A stretch of DNA of 31,071 nt from the NCBI GenBank assembly GCA_003539375.1, contig DPPH01000217.1:1-31071 (forward strand), in the 5' to 3' direction. Made by a program: the position numbers and the translations under genes. The stretch is from Clostridiales bacterium. Lineage in GTDB: Bacteria; Bacillota; Clostridia; Tissierellales; Dethiosulfatibacteraceae. The notes beneath the pieces are model-generated. The model worked only from the letters and a program-made list of their open reading frames with translations, did no database searches and was not told the DNA's origin. Position 1 is the stretch's first letter, and each line of letters starts with the position of its first letter. Shown piece after piece: positions 15,134 to 23,955 of the stretch.

Positions 15134-17419
15134 CTATTTTGTTTTGCCTTTTCTTTTCATACTTAAAGATATTCTTTCTCTCTCTTTGTCTATAGATATA
15201 ATAGTTACATTTACTGTATCTCCTACCTGTACTACGTCGAGAGGATTCTTAATGTATTTATTGCTCATTTCCGATATATGAACTAAACCGTCTTGCTTAA
15301 GACCTATATCTACAAATGCTCCAAAATCCACAACATTTCTAACAGTACCTTTCAACATCATGCCTTCTTCCAAGTCATCCATCTTAAGAACATCATTTCT
15401 AAATATTGGTGCCGGCATATCCTCCCGAGGATCTCTTCCCGGCTTTTCCAGTTCTTTTACTATATCTTCCAATGTAGGTATCCCTATTTCTAACTCTTTT
15501 GAAAGATATTCCATTCTATCCTCATATTTTTCTTTATTTGATTTTTTATTTGAATTTAAATTTAAATTCTTTAAATCCTTTAAACTTTTTAGACTTTTTC
15601 CCGAAGTTGGCATTTTGACCTTAGGTTCATCAATTTCTATATCTATAATTTTTGTTCTAATATTATTTAATTTTTCTTTTTCTAATTCTTTTAAAGAATA
15701 ATTCAGCTTATCCAGTAACTTCATAGTGTTATCGTAAGATTCTGGATGAACTCCCGTTTTGTCGAGAGGATTATCTCCATCATATATCCTTAAAAAACCC
15801 GCTGCCTGTTCAAAGGCTTCTTCACCTAATCTACTAACTTCTAATAGTTGGTTTCTATTAGTAAATCTTCCATTTTTATCCCTGTATTTAACAATATTTT
15901 TTGCTGTTCCTTTAGTTAATCCAGAAACATATTCAAGAAGAGATTTTGATGCAGTATTAAGATCTACACCAACGCTATTAACACAATCTTCTACTACACC
16001 ATCTAAAGCTTCGCTTAATTTTTTTTGGTTGACATCGTGTTGATATTGTCCTACACCTATACTTTTTGGATCTATTTTTACTAGTTCAGCTAAAGGATCT
16101 TGGAGTCTACGTCCTATTGATATGGCTCCTCTAATAGAAACATCTATTTTAGGAAATTCTTCGTTAGCAATTTTAGAGGCAGAATATACAGAAGCTCCTG
16201 CTTCACTAACTATAGTATAAGCTACTTTTTTATCAATATGATTTAAACTTTCTCCAATAAAATGTTCCGTTTCTCTTGCCGCAGTTCCATTTCCTATGGC
16301 AATCAAATCAATATTATATTTTTTAATCCACTCAAGAACTACTTTTCTGGATTTTTCTATTTCATTTCTAGGTTCATTTGGATAAATTGTTGTATAATCT
16401 AATAAGTTTCCAGAACCATCTAAGGCCGCTAATTTGCAACCCGTTCTAAAAGACGGGTCTACTGCTAAAACTGAAGCATCCTTTATAGGCGGGGCTAAAA
16501 GTAGATTTTTTGTATTTTTTGCAAAGACTTTTATAGCTTCATCTTCGGCTCTTTCCGTAAGTAAATTTCTAACTTCTCTTTCAATTGATGGATTAATTAA
16601 TCTTTTATATCCATCCTCTACGGCTTCTTTGTAATACTTGGTTGTAATAGCATTTTCATTTTTTATTGAATGGTTTATCAATATACTGATAATTTTTTCT
16701 TCCGGCACTGATAAATTTACTTTAAGGTATTCTTCCTTTTCTCCTCTATTTATAGCTAAAATTCTATGATTAGCTATTTTATTGACTTCTTCTTCAAATT
16801 TATAGTACATCTCATAAACACTTTTTTTATCTGAGTCTGCCGCTTCACATATTATAATACCTTCTTTATAGAATATATCTCTGATTTCTTTTCTGAATTC
16901 CGGATTATCAGAGGTAATTTCTGATATTATATCCATAGCTCCTCGAAGAGCTTCTTCTATATTTGGAACTTCTTTCTCCTCATCAACAAAATCTGCAGCT
17001 ATATCTTCGATTTTCCCAGTTTCAATTTCTTCTTCTATTATAATATTGGCTAATGGTTCCAGACCTTTGGCTTTAGCTTTTGTAGCCCTTGTTTTTCTTT
17101 TTTGTTTGTATGGTCTATAAAGATCCTCTACTCTTTGAAGAACTTCTGCTTTGTTAATTTCTTCCCTAAGTTCTTCCGTTAATTTGTCTTGTTCATCAAT
17201 TAGTCTTATTACTTCTTCCTTTCTTTCTTCTAAATTTCTAAGATAAGAAAGTCTTTCATTTAAATCTCTTAACTCTACATCGTCTAAAGAACCTGTTTGT
17301 TCTTTACGATATCTGGCAATAAAGGGAATAGTATTTCCCTCGTCAATTAATTTAACTGCATTCTTGACCTGATGTTCTTTTAAGTTTAATTCCCTGCAAA
17401 TTTGTTTTATTATATCCAT
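15134..17419 (-). CDS. tex: Tex-family RNA-binding transcription accessory protein
   Basis: The 761-residue protein has the usual Tex order: helical N-terminal region with IPFIARYRKEQTGSLDD near 31-47, a YqgF/RNase H-like domain (AVDPSFRTGCKLAALDG), helix-hairpin-helix motifs (NTASKSLLEYVSGL and GRFTNRNQLL), a Lys-rich linker and a C-terminal S1 RNA-binding domain (LKGTVRNVVDFGAFVDIG, then DGLVHISEMS). Tex binds nucleic acids and influences transcription and stress tolerance; its exact role varies. It follows prfB by 21 nt, with AAGGAG in the gap, as the last gene of secA-prfB-tex. Confidence 0.95.
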   Translation of the reverse strand: MDIIKQICRELNLKEHQVKNAVKLIDEGNTIPFIARYRKEQTGSLDDVELRDLNERLSYLRNLEERKEEVIRLIDEQDKLTEELREEINKAEVLQRVEDLYRPYKQKRKTRATKAKAKGLEPLANIIIEEEIETGKIEDIAADFVDEEKEVPNIEEALRGAMDIISEITSDNPEFRKEIRDIFYKEGIIICEAADSDKKSVYEMYYKFEEEVNKIANHRILAINRGEKEEYLKVNLSVPEEKIISILINHSIKNENAITTKYYKEAVEDGYKRLINPSIEREVRNLLTERAEDEAIKVFAKNTKNLLLAPPIKDASVLAVDPSFRTGCKLAALDGSGNLLDYTTIYPNEPRNEIEKSRKVVLEWIKKYNIDLIAIGNGTAARETEHFIGESLNHIDKKVAYTIVSEAGASVYSASKIANEEFPKIDVSIRGAISIGRRLQDPLAELVKIDPKSIGVGQYQHDVNQKKLSEALDGVVEDCVNSVGVDLNTASKSLLEYVSGLTKGTAKNIVKYRDKNGRFTNRNQLLEVSRLGEEAFEQAAGFLRIYDGDNPLDKTGVHPESYDNTMKLLDKLNYSLKELEKEKLNNIRTKIIDIEIDEPKVKMPTSGKSLKSLKDLKNLNLNSNKKSNKEKYEDRMEYLSKELEIGIPTLEDIVKELEKPGRDPREDMPAPIFRNDVLKMDDLEEGMMLKGTVRNVVDFGAFVDIGLKQDGLVHISEMSNKYIKNPLDVVQVGDTVNVTIISIDKERERISLSMKRKGKTK

Positions 17420-17440
17420 TGGCTGTACTCCTTATTAATG

Positions 17441-18542
17441 TTATTTTTTCTTCTGTACTAAGTATTCATTAATAAATAAATCAATATTACCGTCCATGAC
17501 ACTTTGTACATTACCTGTCTCTACATTTGTCCTATGGTCCTTTACCATATTGTAGGGATGAAATACATATGATCTGATTTGACTACCCCAGGCAATCTGA
17601 CCGTAGTCCCCCTGTATGTCATCAATTTTTTCTTTTTGCTCTTCTTCTTTAATTTCAATTAGTTTAGCCATCAGCATTTTCATTGCTGTTTCTCTATTTT
17701 TTATTTGAGACCTTTCATTTTGACAAGTTACAACAACTCCTGTAGGTATGTGTGTTATTCTTACAGCAGAATCAGTTGTATTTACATGCTGACCTCCTGC
17801 GCCGCTAGCTCTGTAGGTGTCTATTTTTAAATTAGATGGATCAATTTCTATATCAGGAATTTCATCAAGTTCCGGTACCACATCTACAGATGCAAAAGAG
17901 GTGTGTCTTCTATTTGAAGAATCAAAAGGTGATATTCTTACAAGTCTATGAACCCCTTTTTCAGCTTTAAGATAACCGTAAGCATTTTCTCCTTTAATTA
18001 ATAGAGTGACGCTTTTTACCCCTGCTTCATTTCCCGATAAATAATCTAGTATATCTACTTTATAATTTTTATTTTCAGCCCATCTTGTATACATCCTTAA
18101 CAGCATGTCAGTCCAATCCTGAGCTTCTGTTCCTCCAGCTCCAGCATGTATGGACAAAATACAATTGTTAGAATCATACTCTCCACTCAATAGAGTTTCA
18201 AGTCTAAATTTTTCAATTTCTTTTTCTAAACTATCAACCATATTTGCTAACTCTTTGATTTGGCTACTGTCATTTTCTTCTTCAGTAAGCTGTAGCAAAA
18301 CTTCTAAATCTTCTATGTTATTTTTTATATCCTTGTATTTTTTAATTTTAGTATCTATTAAATTTGCTTTTGTAGATATATTTTTTGCTTTTTCAGGATC
18401 ATCCCAAAAACCTTTTTCCTGCATTTTTTTATGGAGTTTCTCTTTTTCTTCAGTTAGTTTTGATAAGTCAAAGAGAAACACCTATTTCTTGTATTTTTTT
18501 ATTATATTCTGTTATTTTTCCTTTAATATCATTTAAATCCAT
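17441..18542 (-). CDS. prfB: Peptide chain release factor 2, made by programmed +1 frameshift
   Basis: The 366-residue factor ends translation at UGA and UAA. The gene is in two frames. It starts at ATG 18542-18540 behind GGGAG that overlaps the secA stop; 24 codons (MDLNDIKG to GVSL) lead to TGA at 18470-18468. Reading continues in the +1 frame (CTT T GAC), giving DLSKLTEEK and on to the stop at 17441. In the assembled protein the stop-codon recognition tripeptide SPF is at 204-206 and the catalytic GGQ at 249-251, close to the E. coli positions. A GTG at 18481 could start the second frame alone but would make a truncated protein. It is cotranscribed with secA upstream and tex downstream. 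Confidence 0.95.
18468..18483 (-). other. Programmed +1 frameshift site of prfB
   Basis: Minus strand: a Shine-Dalgarno-like AGGTG (18483-18479), five bases, then the slippery CTT (18473-18471), the in-frame TGA (18470-18468) and C. This is the autoregulatory layout: when RF2 is scarce, the slow UGA allows slippage and more RF2 is made. The stimulatory element is weaker and one base further away than AGGGGG in E. coli. Confidence 0.93.
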
Positions 18543-18546
18543 ACTA

Positions 18547-21285
18547 TCATCTCCCACAACATTTTTTATATTTTTTACCGCTACCACAAGGACATGGGTC
18601 ATTTCTTCCAACTTTTTCACCTTTTACTACTGTTTGTTGTTTAGATTCTGCACCGTCTTTATTTGTACCTGTAACTTTTGCAACGCTCTTTCTTTTTATA
18701 GTTTCTTTTTCCTGTATCCTTAATAATATTTTTACGGTATCTTCTTTTATACTTGAAATCAATCCTTCAAACATTTCAAAGCCTTCTTTTGTATAAGCTC
18801 TTACAGGATCTTCATTGCCCATTGCTCTCAAACTTATTCCCTGTCTTAATTGATCCATCGCATCTATATGATCAATCCACTTACTATCAACAGTTTTTAA
18901 CAAGACTACTCTCTCTATTTCTCTAAATCTTTCAGGTTGGAATTCTTCTTCTTTTCTTTCATAGATTTTTTCTATTAGATTTAGGGTGATTTCTCTTAAT
19001 TTTTCTTTAGTTAATGATTCTATATCTTCAATCTTAAGTTTAACATTTGAATTAATCAAACTGCTTAAAAATCTTTCATAGCCTTCAATGTCCCAATTTT
19101 CAGGGTATTTATCCACAGTAAATACAACCATATTTTCATCTACAATTTCTTCGATCATTGAAAATATGTAATCTCTTAAATCCTCTCCCATAAGTACTTT
19201 TTGTCTTTCAGAATAGATTACTTCTCTCTGTCTATTCATTACATTATCATACTGAAGTACGTGTTTTCTTATGTTAAAGTTTCTTCCTTCTACTCTTCCT
19301 TGGGCTGTTTCTATAGACTTTGTAAGCATATTGTGTTCTAAAGGCTCATCTTCAGGTAATCCTAAAGTATCGACTATAGCTTTTACCTTATCACCAGCAA
19401 AAAGTCTCATAAGGTCATCTTCCAGGGATATATAAAATCTTGAAGTACCGGGATCTCCCTGTCTCCCTGCTCTACCTCTTAGCTGATTATCTATTCTTCT
19501 TGATTCATGTCTTTCTGTACCAATAATTGCTAATCCACCAGCTTCAATAACTTTTTTATTTTCATCTTTTAAATCTTCTTTTGCTTTATCTAAAAGATTT
19601 TTATAAATTTTCCTAGCACTTATTACATCTGGATCGTCAGTATCATCGAAGCCATCAGCCTGAGCTGCTATTTCTTCTGATACCTTATCTTTTAATTTTG
19701 TTTTAGCTATATGTTCAGGATTTCCACCTAAAACGATGTCTGTACCTCTACCAGCCATGTTTGTAGCTATTGTGACCGATTTATATCTACCAGCTTGGGC
19801 TACTATTTCCGCTTCTTTCTCATGATTTTTAGCATTTAACACTTCGTGTTTAACACCTTTTTTAGTTAATAGCTTACTCAATAATTCAGACCTTTCAATA
19901 GAAACTGTACCTACAAGTACCGGTTGGCCTTTCTTATTTCTTTCAATTATTTCTTCTATTACTGCATTGTATTTTCCTATTTCGTTTTTATATATAACAT
20001 CTGGATTATCTTCTCTTACTACCGGTTTGTTTGTTGGTATCTCTACAACGTCAGTTCCGTATATTTCTCTAAACTCATTTTCTTCCGTCTTTGCCGTTCC
20101 AGTCATACCTGATAATTTATTGTACATCCTGAAAAAGTTCTGATAGGTTATTGTAGCCAGGGTTTTAGATTCTCTTCTAATATCTAATCCTTCTTTTGCT
20201 TCTATTGCTTGATGCAGTCCGTTTGAATACCTTCTACCGTGCATTAATCTACCGGTAAATTGGTCTACTATAATTACTTCACCATCTTTAACTATATAAT
20301 CAGAATCTCTTTTCATTATATGTTGAGCTTTTAGGGCTGCATTAATATGGTGAGTCAATTCCATATTTTCTTGATCTGCTAAATTTTCTATATTAAAGTA
20401 TTTTTCGGCCTTGTTTACACCTTTTTCTGTAAGGGTTACATTTTTTCCCTTCTCATCAACTATAAAATCTACTGTTTCTTCCTTATATCCTTCTCCCATG
20501 ATTATATCCATTTTGCCTATTTTTTCATCAGGGTCTTTTTTTCTTCCCTTTAATGTTTTGGCAAAAGAGTTTGCTTGAAAGTATAAATGAGTATTTTCAT
20601 CACCCTGTCCTGATATAATTAGTGGTGTTCTGGCTTCATCAATAAGTATACTGTCAACCTCGTCAATGATACAGTAATTTAAATCTCTCTGAACCATGTC
20701 TTCTTTTCTTATAACCATATTATCTCTTAAATAGTCAAATCCAAACTCATTGTTGGTTCCGTAAGTAATGTCCGATTTGTATGCTTCTTTTCTTTCTTCT
20801 TTTGTAATACCGTGTATCAAACATCCGACTGATAATCCTAAGAAATTGTATATTTTACCCATCCAGTCTCTATCTCTTTTAGCAAGGTAATCATTAACTG
20901 TGACTACATGAACACCTTTTTCTTCTAAAGCATTTAAATATACAGGAAGTGTCGCTGCTAAAGTTTTACCTTCTCCTGTCTTCATTTCTGATATTCTACC
21001 CTGGTGTAATATAACTCCACCTATTAACTGCACTCTAAAATGGCGCATACCTAATACTCTTTTGGAAGCTTCTCTTACAACTGCATATGCTTCAGGCAGA
21101 ATATCATCCAATTTTTCACCTTTTTTAAGTCGTTCTTTAAATTCTAATGTTTTATTTTTTAATTCGCTGTCATCTAATGTAGATGTTTTCTCTTCTAAAT
21201 CTTCTATACTGTCTACTATAGAATCGATTCTTTTTATTTCTCTTTCGCTATATGATCCAAAAATCTTTTCGAAAATATTTTTCAT
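18547..21285 (-). CDS. secA: Protein translocase ATPase SecA
   Basis: The 912-residue motor drives preproteins through SecYEG. Visible parts are Walker A (MKTGEGKT at 101-108), the DEAD-like box IDEVDSILIDEA, TGRLMHGRRYSNGLHQAIEAKEG split over two stretches, the helicase part (TNMAGRGTDIVLGG; LRGRAGRQGDPG) and a C-terminal zinc-binding tail with Cys898, Cys900, Cys909 and Cys910, which contacts SecB or lipids in other bacteria. The start is ATG 21285 with AGGTGG. The stop is 4 nt before the prfB start. The length is that of a full SecA1; no second secA is seen. Confidence 0.97.
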   Translation of the reverse strand: MKNIFEKIFGSYSEREIKRIDSIVDSIEDLEEKTSTLDDSELKNKTLEFKERLKKGEKLDDILPEAYAVVREASKRVLGMRHFRVQLIGGVILHQGRISEMKTGEGKTLAATLPVYLNALEEKGVHVVTVNDYLAKRDRDWMGKIYNFLGLSVGCLIHGITKEERKEAYKSDITYGTNNEFGFDYLRDNMVIRKEDMVQRDLNYCIIDEVDSILIDEARTPLIISGQGDENTHLYFQANSFAKTLKGRKKDPDEKIGKMDIIMGEGYKEETVDFIVDEKGKNVTLTEKGVNKAEKYFNIENLADQENMELTHHINAALKAQHIMKRDSDYIVKDGEVIIVDQFTGRLMHGRRYSNGLHQAIEAKEGLDIRRESKTLATITYQNFFRMYNKLSGMTGTAKTEENEFREIYGTDVVEIPTNKPVVREDNPDVIYKNEIGKYNAVIEEIIERNKKGQPVLVGTVSIERSELLSKLLTKKGVKHEVLNAKNHEKEAEIVAQAGRYKSVTIATNMAGRGTDIVLGGNPEHIAKTKLKDKVSEEIAAQADGFDDTDDPDVISARKIYKNLLDKAKEDLKDENKKVIEAGGLAIIGTERHESRRIDNQLRGRAGRQGDPGTSRFYISLEDDLMRLFAGDKVKAIVDTLGLPEDEPLEHNMLTKSIETAQGRVEGRNFNIRKHVLQYDNVMNRQREVIYSERQKVLMGEDLRDYIFSMIEEIVDENMVVFTVDKYPENWDIEGYERFLSSLINSNVKLKIEDIESLTKEKLREITLNLIEKIYERKEEEFQPERFREIERVVLLKTVDSKWIDHIDAMDQLRQGISLRAMGNEDPVRAYTKEGFEMFEGLISSIKEDTVKILLRIQEKETIKRKSVAKVTGTNKDGAESKQQTVVKGEKVGRNDPCPCGSGKKYKKCCGR

Positions 21286-21339
21286 AAAACCACCTATCTA
21301 TTTAAATTATTATGTTTAACCTATTTTATCACAAACTTT

Positions 21340-21368
21340 ATTTTATCATTTTTAATGTTTTTTTACAA
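21340..21368 (-). promoter_or_regulatory. Candidate promoter of secA-prfB-tex
   Basis: On the minus strand TTGTAA (21368-21363), 17 nt, TAAAAT (21345-21340), in the gap between the HI0933-type gene and secA. Both boxes are imperfect (4 and 5 of 6). Confidence 0.35.
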
Positions 21369-21369
21369 G

Positions 21370-21393
21370 AAAATAGGAGCTTATAAGCTCCTA
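21370..21393 (-). terminator. Terminator overlapping the end of the HI0933-type flavoprotein gene
   Basis: Arms TAGGAGC (21374-21380) and GCTCCTA (21387-21393) around TTATAA, whose bases include the stop codon; four T residues follow on the minus strand. The stem is good, the T-run short. Confidence 0.6.
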
Positions 21394-22613
21394 CCTGCAG
21401 CATAACCTGTAGACCAGGCCCAGTGAAGATTATAACCTCCACAATCTCCATCTACATCCATTATTTCACCTATAATATACAACCCTTTAATAAGCTTTGA
21501 TTCCATAGTACTAGGATGGATGTCTCTAGTATCTATCCCTCCTGCTGTTACTTGGGCATGTTCCCAATAATACGGACCTAAAACCTTGAATTTCCAATCT
21601 TTTAATACATTGACGATTCTATATATTTCTTTAGTTCTGAACTTTGTGCCAGGTAAATCCTTATCTTTTATTCCAGCTTCCATTAAAACTACGTCTACTA
21701 GAGTTTTATGTATAAGTCCAATAAAAGATTCTCTTATAGTCTTATATTTCATTTTCACAAATCTATTTTCAATCAAAGCAAATAATTCGTTTTTTTCATA
21801 TTTTGGAAATATATCCAAGCTAATAACAACATCCCTATTTTTTTCTATGCTGTCTACACAATGTCTGCTTAGCTGCAGTATTGGTGGCCCAGATATACCG
21901 TAGTTTGTGAATAATATTTCTCCCGAGTCTTTTTTTATTTCGGTACCATCAGAATATGCCGTTATGTTTCCTTCAACCTTTATTCCTGAAATTCTTTTAA
22001 GATAATTAGAATCAAGTTTTAATTGTACTAGCCCAGGAAATATATGGTTCACACTATGTCCTAAAGATTCCAATATAGGATAACCACTACCACTGGAACA
22101 TAACTGAGGACTTGCTCGTCCTCCAAAAGCAGCAATAACTTTATCACAAGTATAAGTTTTATCTGTAGTTTTTATGATAAAAGAATCATTTTTCTTTATA
22201 ATTTCTTTTACTTCACTGGTGCATATCTCTTTAACTCCAAGATACCTACACTCCAATCTTAATACATCTAAGATACTTGAGGATTGAAGGGAGTTAGGAT
22301 AAATTTTGCCTGTATTATCAATATATTCCTGAATTCCTAGTTCTTTAAAAAAACCAACTATCCTTTCCGGTGGAAATTCCTTTACAACATTTTCAATAAT
22401 TTCTCTATTCTTGCCGTAAAAGTTATATCCAGATATATTTATATTCGTATAATTGCATCTTCCGTTTCCAGTTGCTAAAATTTTCTTACCTACTCTATCC
22501 TGTTTTTCCAGAATTAATACCTCAAATCCTCTTCTTGCAGCTGTAATTGCTGCTACAAGGCCTGAAGCTCCTCCTCCTGCTATTATAACTCTCTCTTTAT
22601 TTATTAAATTCAT
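21381..22613 (-). CDS. HI0933/YhiN-family FAD-dependent oxidoreductase
   Basis: The 410-residue flavoprotein has the dinucleotide motif IIAGGGASGLVAA at the N-terminus, LEKQDRVGKKILATGNGRCNYTN typical of the family in two adjoining stretches, GGRASPQLCSSGSGY in the middle and the closing FAD motif GLYIIGEIMDVDGDCGGYN near the C-terminus. The family (also called BaiN-like or aminoacetone oxidase-like) is widespread and its physiological substrate is mostly unknown. An ATG at 22625 is in frame, but GGAGAG lies just after it and points to ATG 22613. It may have its own promoter within a palindrome. Confidence 0.88.
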   Translation of the reverse strand: MNLINKERVIIAGGGASGLVAAITAARRGFEVLILEKQDRVGKKILATGNGRCNYTNINISGYNFYGKNREIIENVVKEFPPERIVGFFKELGIQEYIDNTGKIYPNSLQSSSILDVLRLECRYLGVKEICTSEVKEIIKKNDSFIIKTTDKTYTCDKVIAAFGGRASPQLCSSGSGYPILESLGHSVNHIFPGLVQLKLDSNYLKRISGIKVEGNITAYSDGTEIKKDSGEILFTNYGISGPPILQLSRHCVDSIEKNRDVVISLDIFPKYEKNELFALIENRFVKMKYKTIRESFIGLIHKTLVDVVLMEAGIKDKDLPGTKFRTKEIYRIVNVLKDWKFKVLGPYYWEHAQVTAGGIDTRDIHPSTMESKLIKGLYIIGEIMDVDGDCGGYNLHWAWSTGYAAGRSL

Positions 22614-22628
22614 AAATCTCTCCATTAA

Positions 22629-22660
22629 AAAATCTGTTACTTTATAATGTAACAGATTTT
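22629..22660 (-). promoter_or_regulatory. 12-bp palindrome: operator or terminator
   Basis: Perfect arms AAAATCTGTTAC (22629-22640) and GTAACAGATTTT (22649-22660) with an 8-nt loop, and T residues following on the minus strand. It could end the NifX/MinD operon, or act as an operator because it covers the -10 of a likely promoter. The flavoprotein ribosome binding site begins about 6 nt beyond it. Confidence 0.6.
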
Positions 22661-22672
22661 AAAATTTGTCAA
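22644..22672 (-). promoter_or_regulatory. Candidate promoter of the HI0933-type gene
   Basis: Minus-strand TTGACA (22672-22667), 17 nt, CATTAT (22649-22644, 4 of 6) in the short gap after the NifX-like gene. The -10 is within the palindrome. Confidence 0.45.
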
Positions 22673-22682
22673 GTTTATCTCT

Positions 22683-23048
22683 CTAATGGTTGTGCATACC
22701 TTCGCCGTGATGAGCATGTTCTTTACAAGCACTATTTCCCGACGTTAAATCTCCTGAAATATAATCACTGATTACCCTACTTATTTTTCCAGATGCTCCA
22801 GTTATCACATCGATGTTATTTTCATTAAAAATGGATATTGCATTTCCACCCATTCCTCCTGATATTACAAGATCTACTCCTTTTTCAGCTAGCAGTTTAG
22901 GCAGCAACCCTGGTTTATGACCTGGATTTTTCAAATAAGCTTCGCCTACTACTGTGTTGTCTTCTATCTCAGCTATTTTAAAACCTTCGCAGTATCCAAA
23001 ATGTTGAGATACCTTTTCACCTTCTGATGCTATTGCTATTTTTTTCAT
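22683..23048 (-). CDS. NifX/NafY-family metal-cluster-binding protein with His-rich tail
   Basis: The 121-residue protein belongs to the dinitrogenase iron-molybdenum cofactor family: beta-start KKIAIASEG, the SQHFGYCEGF turn, VDLVISGGMGGNA and the ITGASGKISRVI stretch. Members bind Fe-Mo, Fe-S or, in the orange protein, Mo-Cu-S clusters. The C-terminus carries five His among the last residues (CKEHAHHGEGMHNH), a likely extra metal site. A start at 23063 is possible but GGGAGG points to ATG 23048. It is the last gene of a four-gene operon with two ferredoxin-MinD ATPases. There are no nif genes here, so nitrogen fixation is not implied. Confidence 0.85.
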   Translation of the reverse strand: MKKIAIASEGEKVSQHFGYCEGFKIAEIEDNTVVGEAYLKNPGHKPGLLPKLLAEKGVDLVISGGMGGNAISIFNENNIDVITGASGKISRVISDYISGDLTSGNSACKEHAHHGEGMHNH

Positions 23049-23073
23049 TATTAATCCTCCCATTTTAATTTTA

Positions 23074-23955
23074 TTAGTTTATAAGATCCATTCGTTTAGC
23101 TAATATTTTCCAAATTTTGTTTATTTCAATAGATGCCTTAGTATCAGGCATATCTACTATTGATACACCTTTGTTTGTAGATTCTACAACCTTTTTATCA
23201 AAGGGTATCCTGCCTATTATTTCCAGGCCTTTTTCTTTGGCGATTTCTTCTATTTCTGTTGTTTTTTCTAAGTTGTTGTCATATTTATTTATAACTATAA
23301 AACATTCAGCGTTGAAGTTTTTTGATGTTTCGTAAATTCTTACCATATCGTGAATTCCTGATACTGAAGGTTCCGCAACTAGTACACAATACTGTATCCC
23401 TGTTAGAGAAGCTATAACCGGACATCCTATTCCAGGAGAACCATCAATAATAGCCAATTCTTCATCTGTTTTTAACTTATACATATTTTTTCTTACTTCA
23501 GTTACTAATTTTCCTGATGCACCATTTCCAATTTTTAGATTTGCATTAGAAAATATTTCATTATTTAATTTTTCTATTCTTGTAGTCCCTGAAGCATCAT
23601 CTTCCATCCTAATTGCTTTACGTCCTTTTTCATCTGTAACTGGACAAAATCTTTCACATACTCCGCATCCTTCACAATAATTAATGTTTACTACGCCATC
23701 TTTTATAGCATTGAATCTACAAAGTTCCTCACATCTTCCGCAGTCAATACAGATATCGTCGTATTTAAATGCTTTTTTTAATCCGTAATAGGGTTTTTCT
23801 TCTATGATTTCGGAGTCTTCAAATATTAATTTTACATTTGGGGCATCAACATCACAATCGGCAAACATTTTATTTTTTGCCAACTTTATAAGGGATACTG
23901 CTAGAGTTGTTTTTCCCGTGCCACCCTTTCCACTTAAAATAACCAACTGTTTCAT
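23074..23955 (-). CDS. MinD/Mrp-type ATPase with inserted 2[4Fe-4S] ferredoxin domain (second copy)
   Basis: The 293-residue P-loop ATPase has a deviant Walker A GKGGTGKT at 9-16, ADCDVDAPN at 32-40, an inserted bacterial-type ferredoxin with Cys69, 72, 75, 79 and Cys94, 97, 100, 104, then GSPGIGCPVIASLTG (Walker B region). Such proteins likely couple ATP binding to Fe-S or metal-cluster handling. It overlaps the paralogue upstream by 4 nt (ATGA), with AGGAGG inside that gene, so both are made together, perhaps as a heterodimer. Paired copies of this family occur in the orange-protein loci of Desulfovibrio and in many anaerobes. Confidence 0.9.
   Translation of the reverse strand: MKQLVILSGKGGTGKTTLAVSLIKLAKNKMFADCDVDAPNVKLIFEDSEIIEEKPYYGLKKAFKYDDICIDCGRCEELCRFNAIKDGVVNINYCEGCGVCERFCPVTDEKGRKAIRMEDDASGTTRIEKLNNEIFSNANLKIGNGASGKLVTEVRKNMYKLKTDEELAIIDGSPGIGCPVIASLTGIQYCVLVAEPSVSGIHDMVRIYETSKNFNAECFIVINKYDNNLEKTTEIEEIAKEKGLEIIGRIPFDKKVVESTNKGVSIVDMPDTKASIEINKIWKILAKRMDLIN

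Noticed and set aside
15293..16634. Several plus-strand reading frames opposite tex
   Set aside because: They are shadows of a well-conserved gene, lack ribosome binding sites and encode low-complexity Ser/Phe/Leu-rich sequence.
18479..18481. GTG start for release factor 2
   Set aside because: The upstream frame with ATG 18542, ribosome binding site and CTT TGA C frameshift site explains the missing N-terminus.
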